NCBI RefSeq assembly: GCF_003597395.2
Contig: NC_133782.1
Location: 4,039,249-4,103,248, forward strand
Direction of reading: 5' to 3'
From: Chelonoidis abingdonii
Taxonomy: Eukaryota; Chordata; Testudines; Testudinidae
DNA: 64,000 bases
The translations under genes and the position numbers were made by a program. The first letter of the stretch is position 1. The number at the start of each line of letters is the position of its first letter. Below are positions 24,021 through 34,084 of this stretch, one piece after another. The notes beneath the pieces are model-generated. The model did not search any database. It saw only the letters and a program-made list of their open reading frames with translations, and had not been told where the DNA came from.

Positions 24021-25403
24021 TTTTTCGAGGGCAGGCAGTGAGAAAATAAGTCGTTGGATATATCTGCTTTCTCAAAAGGAATGTGGAGACCTAAAAATTT
24101 GGGGTCTCTCACTGCTTCATCAGTGTTGCTCAGATGGGCGTTTTCATTATCTGTGGCCCTGCTTATACTACTAAGGGAGTGTCTGTTGCAATTAAAATAT
24201 TGTACCCCTCTTCACACTTCCCCAGCACATCCATTCTCCTCTGGAACCTTGTGTAGAGTCACAATTTTAAGGAAGACTTAACTAGTGCAGCTCACTCTCT
24301 GCTAGCAATGGTGAGAGCTCTAGGGTAGAGCTGCCATCAGTGTTTTTACCATTGTGTCACCTAATGCTGTTCTGACTGACTTTGAAAGGTAAAGCTTCTG
24401 CATGACAGCATTAGGTTTTTACTTTTAACATGCTAGGCAGTGACCTTGTCTGATATATCTGTTGAAAGGAGGGAACTCAGGGTGTGGGAGGGAATCAGAA
24501 TCCTATTTTTTAACATTTAAATCAATCTTTGATTTAAAAAAAAAAAAAAAGTAAAAAAAAGCCATATTTGAATTTTCAACCATCTGCCTCAAGGTTCAGT
24601 TTATAATAAACTATTGTCTTCTGAATAAATGAAATAAATTCAAAATGTTAAAAAGGATCAGTATATTAAGAATTACATATGCTTAGTTTTCGTCACAGCA
24701 GATTCATGACCCTGTACCCTGCGGTCTGCTTTATGTAACGCTGGAAATACAACTGGATAAAGACTCTTCATAGCCTGGATTAAGGCATGACTTGCTGGTA
24801 TTCCTTAAAACCCAGTTCTCTTAAGGCCAGATTTGCCCTCATAAGCTTTGGTCACAGAATAGTCCTTGGGAGGGAAAGAAGCTAAGGAAGGAACACAGTT
24901 TCTCTTGATGTGAACTTTTGCAGTGTTTTGTCAGCCAGTTGTCCAGTTCTCTCTCTGCATTGTTAAAGATGTCTATACAGGGAATATTTTGAATTAGTTT
25001 TGCATACGATGGTCATTTCAAAATAAAAAATAAGATTGCCGGATGGAGAGCAATCTCCACAGGTTAGGTTTATCTCTAATTTCTATAGCTTTTTGATATG
25101 AGGATCTCTGGAGGTAGTAAGGAACAAAAGAGTGGCCTCTGCCTCACTCACCCACTGTAATGCCAACATCATTTTCTAGTTAAGACCGTTCCACACATTC
25201 AAATGAATGTGTTCTTCCTCTCTGAACTGCCTCATATCTTATTTCTTTGTTCCTCTGCTTCATTGACACAGTTTGTCATGATTTGCTTTGTCTCCTTGGA
25301 GTGATGTCACTGTGGGGGTTTAACTACCTTTATTACAGAAAATGACAAGAAGGAGAGGGAAGGAAATAAACTAAACTAAAGCCTTTTAATGCTGTCTTTA
25401 CAG
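24021..25403. other. RTEL1 intron, no feature recognised
   Basis: Sequence between DIRS C and the exon at 25404. It contains A runs near 24537-24560. No gene or firmly recognised repeat was seen. Confidence 0.55.
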
Positions 25404-25499
25404 GCAAAACGTTTATCAACACTCTCCCTTCAGTATGAGAAGAGGTTAACAGATGAGCAGAAAGGAGGAAGAAAGAAAATAAAAATAGTCAACAGTCTG
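25404..25499 (+). CDS. RTEL1: RTEL1 exon, basic linker
   Basis: The acceptor is gtctttacag and the donor is gtatgc at 25500. The exon is 32 whole codons in phase 0. It encodes LSTLSLQYEKRL and GGRKKIKIVNSL. LSTLSL and GGRKKI are conserved short motifs of vertebrate RTEL1 in the linker ahead of the first harmonin-N-like domain. The basic run is a candidate nuclear localisation signal (inference). The 11.8-kb intron before it contains DIRS elements B and C; the 7.1-kb intron after it contains the CR1/hAT nest. Confidence 0.92.
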
Positions 25500-26020
25500 G
25501 TATGCGTTTGTATTGAACAGTTTGTCTGAGATAAAAAGGCTACACCGGATATCTTACATATTTTATAGGAGGTGCATGTAGCGACACTATAGTTAAAGTT
25601 ACCCAACAGTTTCCAGTATAAGACCCTGTTTCCAGTTTCTAACATCTTGGCCAAATTTAAACCAGAAAATTTCCACGATGAGTGTGTGACTCAGATTGAA
25701 TTTTAGGGAGAATTTTCAGCTACAGTGGTCCACCCATTTCCAAAAATTAAATTAGAGGAAAATAAATTGTTTTGCCCATGTTGCAAAAACTAAAATCCTA
25801 CAACCATTGAAGAAAAAAGTTCTAGCACCTTCAGGCTTTGGAACAGGGACTTGAAATTTGGCAGGGATGTTACCCTAGTGTTAGAGATATGCCTTTTCCA
25901 TCCCTATGAAAATATGTCCAAATTTGGACAAGTTATAAGCATCTGAAAAATAGGAGTTTCTACAAGTTCAGTAGAGGTTTGTTTGTCAGCTAAAATTTCT
26001 GAAGATTCTGTCTACATTGA
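25500..26020. other. RTEL1 intron, possible old interspersed repeat
   Basis: The stretch 25740-25990 (tatgaaaatatgtccaaatt and neighbouring sequence) resembles an ancient amniote repeat, but I cannot name the family. There is no exon. Confidence 0.3.
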
Positions 26021-26749
26021 GCATGCTCATAGATTCTAAGGCCAATAAGAACCATTGTGATCATCTAATCTGACTTCCTGTGTAGCACTGGCTGTAGAAT
26101 TTCACCAAATAATTCCTAGAGCAGATGGTTTAGAAAAATATCAAATCTTGATTTAAAAGTAGTGAGTGATGGAGAATCCACCACGGCCCCTGGTAAATTG
26201 TTTCCATAGCTAATTATTCTCACAGATAAAAATGTATGCTTTATTTCCTGTCTGAATTTATCTAACTTCAGCTTCCAACCACTGGATCGTGTTATACCTC
26301 TTTCTGCTAAACTTGAAGAGCCCATTATTAAATATTTGTTCTTAGGGCTGTCTTTTAATCGCAGTGATTATTTTAAAAAATTAATCGCAATTAGTCACAC
26401 TGTTAAACAATAGAATACCAACTGAAATTTATTAAATATTTTTTGATGTTTTTCTACATTTTCAAATATCTTGATTTCAATTACAACACAGAATACAAAG
26501 TGTACAGTGCGCACTTTATATTTTTTTTTATTGCAGATATTTGCACTATAAAAATGATAAACAAAAGAAATAGTATTTTCCAATTCACCTCATACAGGTA
26601 CTGTAGAGCAATTCCTTTATCGTGAAAGTGTAACTTACAAATGTCGAAATTTTTTTTGTTTCATAACTTCATTCAAAAACAAAACAACGTAAAACTTTAG
26701 AGCCTACAAGTTCACCCAGTCCTATTTCTTGTTTAGTCAATCGCTAAGA

Positions 26750-26960
26750 CAAACAGGTTTGCTTACATATACGAGTGATACTGCTGCCTGCTTCTTATTT
26801 ACAGTGTCACCTGAAACTGAGAACAGGTGTTCACCTGGCACTTTTGTAGCCAGCATTGCAAGGTATTTACGTGCCAGATCTGCTAAGTATTCATATGCCC
26901 TTTCATGCTTTGGCCACTCTTCCAGAGGACATGCTTCTATGTTGATGATGCTCGTTGAAA
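26750..26960 (-). pseudogene. hAT C-terminal dimerisation domain, left arm
   Basis: Reading the minus strand gives LADLARKYLAMLATKVPGEH, LFSVSGDTVNKK and preceding ACPLEEWPKHE, the same domain as in the right arm but inverted. The two copies differ by many substitutions, so the palindrome is old. Confidence 0.8.
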
Positions 26961-26982
26961 AAATAATGCATTAATTACATTT

Positions 26983-27330
26983 GTGACTGAAATCTTTGGA
27001 GGAGAATTGTATGTCTCCTGTTCTGTTTTACTTGCATTCTGCCATCTAGTTCATGTTATAGCAGTCTCAGCTGATGACCGAGTGCATGTTCATTTTAAGA
27101 ACACTTTCACAGCAGATTTGACAAAACGCAAAGAAGGTACCAATGTGAGATTTCAAAAAATAGCTACAGCACTCGACCCAAGGTTTAAGAATCTGAAGGG
27201 CTGTCCAAAATCTGAGAGGGATGAAATGTGGCGCATGCTTTCAGAAGTCTTAAAAGTGCAACACTCAGATGCAGAAACTACAGAACCCGAACACCAAAAA
27301 AGAAAATCAACCTTCTGCTGGTGCATTTGA
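26983..27330 (+). pseudogene. hAT transposase fragment, central part
   Basis: An open frame of 115 codons includes VRFQKIATALDPRFKNLKG, a block conserved in hAT transposases of the ZBED-like group (LxxATALDPRFK). No DDE catalytic region or BED zinc finger is present. The fragment sits in the unique centre of the palindromic element. Confidence 0.75.
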
Positions 27331-27387
27331 ATCAGATGATGAAAATGAACACGTGTGGGTCTGCTCTGCTTTAGATTGTTATCGAGC

Positions 27388-27620
27388 AGAACCCGTCATC
27401 AGCATGGATGCATGTCCGCTGGAATAGTGGTTGAATCATGAAAGGGACATTGAATCTTTAGCACATCTGGCACATAAATATCTTGCGATGCTGGCTGCAA
27501 CAGTGCTATGTGAACGCCTCTTCTCACTTTCAGGTGACATTGTAAACAAAAAGCGGACAGCATTATCTCCTGCAAATTGTAACCAAACTTCTTTGTCTGA
27601 GCAATTGGCTGAAGTATGAC
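27388..27620 (+). pseudogene. hAT C-terminal dimerisation domain, right arm
   Basis: The sequence LAHLAHKYLAMLAATVLCER and LFSLSGDIVNKKRTALSP matches the hAT dimerisation domain (LAxxARKYLxIPATSVPSERxFSxAGxI). The same domain is encoded on the minus strand at about 26750-26960 in the left arm. Confidence 0.85.
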
Positions 27621-28147
27621 TGAGTGAACTCGTAGGCTCTAAAGTTTTACATTGTTTTATTTTTAAATGCAATTATTTTTTGTACATAATTCTACATATG
27701 TAAGTTCAACTTGCATGATAAAGCTGTTGCACTACAGTATTTTTATTAAGTGAATTGAAAAATACTATTTCTTTTGTGTTTTACAGTGCAAACATTTGTA
27801 ATAAAAAATAAATATAAATTGAGCACTGTGCACTTCGTATTCTGTTGTAATTGAAATCAGTATATTTGAAAATGTAGAAAACTTCCAAAAATATATAAAT
27901 AAATCATATTCTATTATTGTTGAAAAGCACAATTAATCATGCGAATAATCGTGATTAATTTTTTTAATCACTTAACAGCCCTATTTGTTCCCCATGTAGG
28001 TACTTATAGACGTATAAGTCTATAGACTTATAATCAAGTTACCCCATAACTTTTTCTTTGTTAAGATAAATAAAGGCTATCATGATAGGCATGTTTTCTA
28101 ATCCTTTAATCATTCTCATGGCTCTTCTTTAAACCCTCTCCAATTTA

Positions 28148-28335
28148 TCAACATCATAAGAACAGCCATACTGGGTCAGATCAATGGTCCATCTAGCGTA
28201 TATCCTGTTTTCCGACAGTGGCCAATGCCAGGTGCTTCAGAGGGAATGAACAGAACACATAGTCATCAAGTGATCCATCCCCTCTCTCCCATTCCCAATT
28301 TCTGGCAAACAGAGGCTAGGGACATCATTCCTGAA
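28148..28335 (-). repeat. LINE 3'-end-derived fragment (catactgggtcaga family)
   Basis: agaacagccatactgggtca with cgacagtggccaatgccagg matches 42357-42530, where the same sequence is attached to a minus-strand LINE. An older, poorer copy is near 62860-63075. Here it appears nested inside the CR1 fragment. Confidence 0.7.
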
Positions 28336-28620
28336 TTGTGGGCACCAGAACTGGACACAGGATTCCAGCAGCAGTCACACCAGTGCCAAATAGAGAGGTG
28401 AAATAACCTCTCTACTTCTACCTCTGTTTGTGTATCCAAGGATCACATTAGCCTTTTTGGCCACTGCATCATGCTGGAAGCTCATGTTCAGCTAATAAGC
28501 CACCACGACCCCCCAAATCTTTTTTTTAGTCACTGTTTCCCATGATAGTGTCCCCCATCCTGTAAATATGACATACGTTCTTTGTTCCCAGATGTCCACG
28601 TCTATATTTAGCCATATTAA

Positions 28621-29280
28621 AATGGTTCCAGCTCCTCACAGATTCTGTGTGCTGACCAGATAGTGCATCTACCATCCCCACAGAGCAACTCTAGCACAGG
28701 GCAACAGAGACTGAGCAGGACTTTCCCTGCAGCTGCTCCTAGCAGGAACTCTTTTGCTGCAAGGCATCAGAACTAAAATGTCTTTCTTTTGTTCTCAGTG
28801 TTGCTTTCCCTACTGGCACCCCAGCCTTACTTGGATGCAGAGTAGTGAAGAACAAAGGGACAAGTGGAAAGAGATGCAGAGCTAGGTGACAAGGGCAGGA
28901 GCCTGAGTGGAAGGGAATTAGGAGCGGGAGCCCCAGGAGAGGTGAGGAGAAAGGCAGGAGCCAGGATGAGGAATGATAAGAGCAGATGGGGAGGAGGGGG
29001 AGAGAGGGGAACAGGATGGAAAGAACAGGACCTGAGTGTGTGGGGAAGTATAGGAGCAAGGTTGTCGACATCCAGACCTGCAGGAGAGGAAATAGTATCG
29101 AGGTACAGAGGCAGTTGCTGGGGAAGGGGGAATAGGAGAAGAGGTGGACAGGGAAAGGCTGAGGGGACCGGGGCAGAAGGGTTTCTTATCTCTAGAGCAC
29201 AATCCCCTACCAGACCTGGAACTGAGAGCCCATTATTGCTGAGATTCATCATTCCTTTGCTGTCTGGCAACTAGCTGTGA
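28621..29280. other. Intron with purine-rich tract
   Basis: The plus strand is strongly A/G-rich from about 28850 to 29175 (ggaggggg, gagagagggg and similar). Low-complexity composition produces long open frames on both strands (28864-29274 plus, 28827-29270 minus). No family match or splice context supports coding. Confidence 0.5.
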
Positions 29281-29371
29281 AACTCACTGCCAGAGTATGT
29301 CTCCTTCCACTCCAGAGGCATGTCCACATGGAAGATATTAGTCTTCTACTGCTACTAGTTATTTCAGTTAG

Positions 29372-29445
29372 CTTGAGTGGTAGAGGACCGTGCTATGGGT
29401 CTAAAGATCCTAACCCTGCTATTGACTCGTGTGTGAGTCAGTATG
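29372..29445 (+). repeat. Possible tRNA-derived SINE trace
   Basis: gagtggtagagga and ggtctaaagatcc resemble A-box and B-box promoter segments of a tRNA-derived SINE. No acceptor stem closes and the copy is short, so it is not a tRNA gene. Confidence 0.3.
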
Positions 29446-31095
29446 GTTCCATATGGTGGAATTTTTGGTTTTGTTTTTTTAATTTTTAAGTTAAAAAACC
29501 AGGAAATTACGTTAAGGTTTCAAAGTCAAGCAATCATTTGGTAGGGAATGCCCGCATTGAGGTTGCTTGTGAAATCTGAATTAGATCCTCTTGCGTAGAT
29601 GCTTTATATTATACATTCTTTAATTACATGACCACATACCACTTTTTCCACAAGATTCCTACCTCATTTTGTGCACAGGGATTGACAATGGTCTGGGAAT
29701 GAATCATGGTTGTGTAGCGAAGTTGACTGTTGTCTGTAGGACCTCTACCTCATTTGTGCAGACATTTGAAAGGTGTGTGGTGAATGAGGCAGCCATCACG
29801 TAATTAAAAACTGCATTATAATACAGATTCACGGCAGGGGCTGAATTAAGGTGCTGATGTGTACTGCAGTGCCATTGATATACTGCTGACCCCTAGCTTT
29901 GTCTCCTTATCCAGTGTAGACAATACTGGGCTCAGCTGAGGATAGGCTGAGGTAATTAATGTCAGTAGAAAGAGTGAAGTATTTTGAGGCTCTTCCTGGA
30001 GCTGCTTATGCCCATTTAGTAGAGAACATCTTCTCTCCCATTACAAGATGGTGTGTAACCTCACAGTTCTTTTGCGCTGCTCATGGAGGCTCAGATAGCA
30101 GCCATGACCAGCTGTGACTGGCAGAAAGATTACATGCTAACTTCACAAATGTAGGCTTAGCCACAGTGAGCCGTGCTTTTGTCACCTCAGGGCTAAGCTC
30201 TTGCAGTGCACTCTGAAGATGACTCAAACTATGGTAGGTTCATCATGCAGCTGTCTGTCTGCAAGGTAGGACAAACTGATATGAGCACTACACGCAGACT
30301 GCATATGCTTCTGGAGCTGTTTCAAGATACTAATGTTTATCTTCAAAGCCTGAAATGGATTAGGAACTAGCTGTTGAAATGACCACCTGTCGCTCCACAT
30401 CCCACCATGGCAGTTGTGCTCAGGGATGCTGAGCCTGACAAAATCCAGGCTCAGACAGGAATGGGAGCAGGGCCCTCAGCAGTGGAATTCACTGGCACCT
30501 AGATCATGCTGAATCAGTCTTGTAGCCCTCAAGGTGTGATTCAAGACTCATCTCTTTTGGCAGGCCTTCTCGTAAGAACAAAGTTGTGCAATGGACCTGC
30601 CTGCCCTAGAAAGCAATCCACCCAGAGTTCAGTTCCTCTAAAGCAAGCAGCAGTAATCCGTGAGGAAGGGGATAAGAATTTGTTCCTCTTCCTTGAGGGA
30701 GGGAACAGGTGAACATCTAAGTTTATGTGAATGACCCCAGATGTTACAGGGATGAGTGTCTTAGGAGCATATATAATGAGAGTCTGGGAAATTGTTGCAC
30801 ACACAGGTATTGGAATTCCCCAAGGAGTCACCATTTGTTGCCCTAAAGGTTATACCCAGGGGGAAAGGCTTATGAGGAAGGGGTGTATTAAAATATACCA
30901 CAGGCATTCTGTTCTGATTTATGAGCACACTATGATTCAGACCCAATTAACACAGCTGCTCTCATAGAGTAACTAGGGGAGTAACAACAGAAATATGTTA
31001 TATCCTTAGGAAAATCCCTACTGTGTTGCACTGTACAAGCCTATCTCCTGAAATTCCTACGTCCATTCTGGAGTTACAGTGGCCAAGCATTAAAC
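29446..31095. other. RTEL1 intron, no firm feature
   Basis: About 1.6 kb of intron. The part 30500-30720 (ttcaagactcatctcttttg) resembles an old LINE 3' region, unproven. No gene was seen. Confidence 0.4.
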
Positions 31096-31898
31096 CAGGG
31101 GTGGGCAAACTTTTTGGGCTGAGGGCCACACCTGAGAATGGAAGTTGTATAGTGGGCCATGAATGCTCACAAAATTGGGGTTGGACTGTGGGAGGGGGTG
31201 AGGGCTCCAGGGTGGGGCCAGAAATGAGTTCAGGGTGTGGGAAGGGGCTCCCGGAGAGGGGGGGGGGGAGTTGGGGCTCCAGCTAGCAGTGTGGGCTCTG
31301 GGGTGGGTGTGGGGATGAGTTGTTTGGGGTTTAGAAGAGGGTTTAGGCTGAGACCAAGGAGTCTGGAGGGTGGGAGGGGGATCAGGGTTGGGATGTGGGA
31401 AGGGGTGCAGGCTCTGGCTGGGGGTGCGACCTCTGAGTTTGGACTGGGGATGAGGTGCAGGAAGGTACTCCAGGCTGGGATCGAGGGTTTTGGAGATGGG
31501 GGAGGAGGATCAGGGCTGAGGCAGGGGGTTGGGGAGCAAGGGCAGGCTCCGGGCAGCGCTTACCTCAAGTGGCTCCCGGAAGCAGCAGCATGTCCCTTCT
31601 CTGGCTCCTACGGGGAGGCATGGCCAGGTGGCTCTGGGGACCGCTCCATCCGCGGGCACTGCCTCTGCAATTCTCATTGGATATGGTTCCTGGCCAATGG
31701 GAGCTGTGGCGGCAGTGCTTGGAGTGGGGGCAGCGTGCAGAGCAGAGTGCCCTGGCTTCCCCTACATGTAGGAGCCGGAGGGGGGCCATGCTGCTGCTTC
31801 CGGGAGCCGTGTGGAGTGGCCCCTGACCCTGCTCCCTGGCTAGAGCTCTGGAGGAGAGCATTGGATTCAGCTTGCAGTCCATAGTTTGCTCATCCCTG
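31096..31898. mobile_element. hAT-type nonautonomous element, 803 bp
   Basis: Termini caggggtgggcaaacttttt and gtccatagtttgctcatccctg-type right end are imperfect inverted repeats, flanked by a perfect 8-bp target duplication, cattaaac (31088-31095 and 31899-31906). The interior is G-rich with long fortuitous open frames but no transposase. Confidence 0.9.
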
Positions 31899-31906
31899 CA
31901 TTAAAC

Positions 31907-32560
31907 CCTACCAGCAATAATATTCCATCTGGTGGAGAAGCACTGGGACACAGGCAGCGAAGAATCATCTGAGTATTCAGTGAGGGGCCTTTGGGAGAAC
32001 TTTATCTTCCAAAATAACTGTTTTTAGCTGGCTGGTTCTGGGCATTTTTCAGATTCCCTCCTTTTCGTGATTGAGGAAATAAATTATACAATGCTAGATT
32101 TATCTCATTGCCTTGCTTGCCACTGTGCATGTGTGTTTGTCAGCATCCTAAAGTAACCATGAGCTAAACTCCATCTGTTTCACAGAATCCATGCTGTACA
32201 TACACAGAGGATGGCTAAATTCTTCCAGGGAGCTCTGAATTTCCAGCAGCCAGACACAATTGGGTTTGTGTTCCCTCCTGCAGCACTGAAACTTGTTTAT
32301 CAGGAGATGGTGCATTGGTAATGCACATTTCTAAGCAACTGCCATTGTTTATAATGGAGTTAACAGGATGTTAGTCACTAATAAGCATTGCATTATGTTC
32401 TGTGCTGTGTAGTTAACTCATGTCGTCTTTATTGATTGATGGTGGCTATTCTGCAGCTAGCTGAGGTGCTGTATGTTGAAACAAAGTTCCCATATTCCCA
32501 TTTCAATTAATCTCTCCAATGCATCCCATTTACCGAAAAACCTTGGTGGCCTTTTTGCAG
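31907..32560. other. RTEL1 intron, no feature recognised
   Basis: Sequence leading to the acceptor at 32560. Nothing else was identified. Confidence 0.55.
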
Positions 32561-32771
32561 CAAGCTGACAAAGTAGCAGACCCTGCTGAGCCAAAGAAGA
32601 CCAGGGCCACGTTGTTCATTGCAACAGTGAAGCAAGCCCTGAGCCAGCTACACTATGATCTCTTCTCAAAGGCTCTGCAGCAGTACAAGAGGACCGATGA
32701 CTTCCAAGCCATGTTATCGCAAATGAGCTCTCTTTTCATGGAGGACCAGAAAAAGCATATCCTGCTGCGAG
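32561..32771 (+). CDS. RTEL1: RTEL1 exon, first harmonin-N-like domain (5' part)
   Basis: The acceptor is ctttttgcag and the donor is gtatgg at 32772. Phase 0 in, phase 1 out. It encodes the first harmonin-N-like helical bundle, with ATLFIATVKQALSQLHYD, LFSKALQQYKRTDDFQ and LFMEDQKKHILL. In RTEL1 these domains are protein- or ssDNA-interaction modules downstream of the helicase. The intron falls immediately before the FYxFVRPxHK block, exactly where the second harmonin-like domain is also split. Confidence 0.95.
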
Positions 32772-34084
32772 GTATGGTGGTCTCCCTGAATGTATCCTAT
32801 GGGACACAGCTTTTTTCCTTGGGATCTTGTCCCAAAGCAAGCACTTCTGTGTCAAGTAGAGTGCGGAAAAATTCCTTAATAAGCCTTAGCATTTATACAG
32901 AGCTTTACATTTTCAAAGCACTGTGCAAACATTAATCATCCTAGCCATTACAAGTAAGCTTCTATATTAAAATAGGCCTTATGTTTACATGAAATAAAAT
33001 AAACAGTTTACATTGTCAGAGAATTTATGCTTTTCATGCACAGCTAATACATGAATATACTTTAATATTGATAGGAAATATTATCTTAATCCAGATCTAG
33101 GGTGGAATTAAGACACTGTGATTGTGAGAAATTGATTATGTGCATTGGAGTGGTTTGATGTTAGAACTGAAAGTGACATTACTTTAGAGCTGTGGAGAGT
33201 CTGTCTTTTTGGGTAAAGGTGGCAATTGGGGTGTGTAAAGCGTGTCACTGTGAGGTTAGCATGGATAGTAATTTTCATTTAACAGATGATTTTCTTTATT
33301 TTTGATGATTGTGTTGATAGGAAGTGGACCTGAGCTACCTTCATTCTACGCTGAAGTTTTTTGTTTTGGAATTTCCATGTTTTTCTACTGATCTTATTTA
33401 TGAGCTTTTAAAATAGGAATGGGAGGGGACTGACTGGTTGCGTAGTGGGTAAATGATATGGGCAGCTACTGTGGAAAGGGTGCTGGAAAGGAAGGCTGGT
33501 GAGCTGACCAGCATGGCTCACTCCTGAATACCTATCAATCCTGTCCTGGCATTTGGTTTTAATATGCAGTGCCCCATGTTGATATGTCAAATATTATAAT
33601 AGCATCATAACACACCTGCAGCATAGCACAAGGCTGAAGGCCCATGAGTCCTGGCAGCCCAGGAGAAATTATGTTTTATTGCTCTAGAACGTGCCCTGGA
33701 TTGTTATTAATGTCTAAAAATGAGAATTGTTATCAATAGATTTTTAAGCATTATGAAACTTTGATTTCTTAGCTATTGCTGTGGATAAGAGCAGTTACTA
33801 GTTTAGGTCAATTGAAAGCAATTGTTAGTGATTTAGAAGGAATGTGTGTCTGAGATGATGATGAGAGGCAGAATCTGCTCTGGAAAGACGCAACAGAGGT
33901 CTTCTGGGGATTTTTTTTAAAATTCCAGTGCTTTACATTTCTGAGTTGACAATGTTCATATCTTCCTCATGTGCTCTAGGGGGTTATTTGTTTTTGTGGT
34001 TCTTTTCCTTTGGACAAAATATTTTTTTTAAATCCAGAACACTTATCAGCTGATTCTGACTTTTGCTGTTACTTACACACACTT
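32772..34084. other. RTEL1 intron, no feature recognised
   Basis: AT-rich intron upstream of the sense CR1 copy. No gene or repeat family is supported. Confidence 0.5.

Larger units (their letters stand above)
26343..27983 (+). mobile_element. Palindromic hAT transposon derivative
   Basis: Termini tagggctgtcttttaatcgc and gtgattaatttttttaatcacttaacagcccta-like ends (shown in part) are inverted repeats, flanked by tttgttct and tttgttcc (7 of 8 bp), an hAT-type 8-bp target duplication within CR1. The left arm (26343 to about 26970) is the inverted complement of the right arm (about 27385-27983); both encode the hAT C-terminal dimerisation region facing outward. Only the centre (26970-27385) carries unique transposase sequence. 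Confidence 0.85.
26021..28620 (-). mobile_element. CR1-like LINE 3' region, minus strand, with nested insertions
   Basis: On the minus strand the 3' end reads gtcagattagatgatcacaa with aatctatgag-like terminus at the 26030 side, the typical CR1 3' UTR. The body continues at 27992-28147 and 28336-28620 (on the plus strand, ggcttttctttaaaccctctccaattta-like and ttagcctttttggccactgc, both familiar CR1 ORF2/3' UTR sequence). It is split by the hAT derivative at 26343-27983 and by another LINE-derived fragment at 28148-28335. Confidence 0.75.

Noticed and set aside
28827..29274. Overlapping long open frames on both strands
   Set aside because: Both arise from a purine-rich low-complexity tract; no splice context or recognisable domain.
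31237..31884. Plus-strand open frame of 215 codons
   Set aside because: It lies wholly inside the G-rich interior of a nonautonomous hAT element flanked by target duplications.
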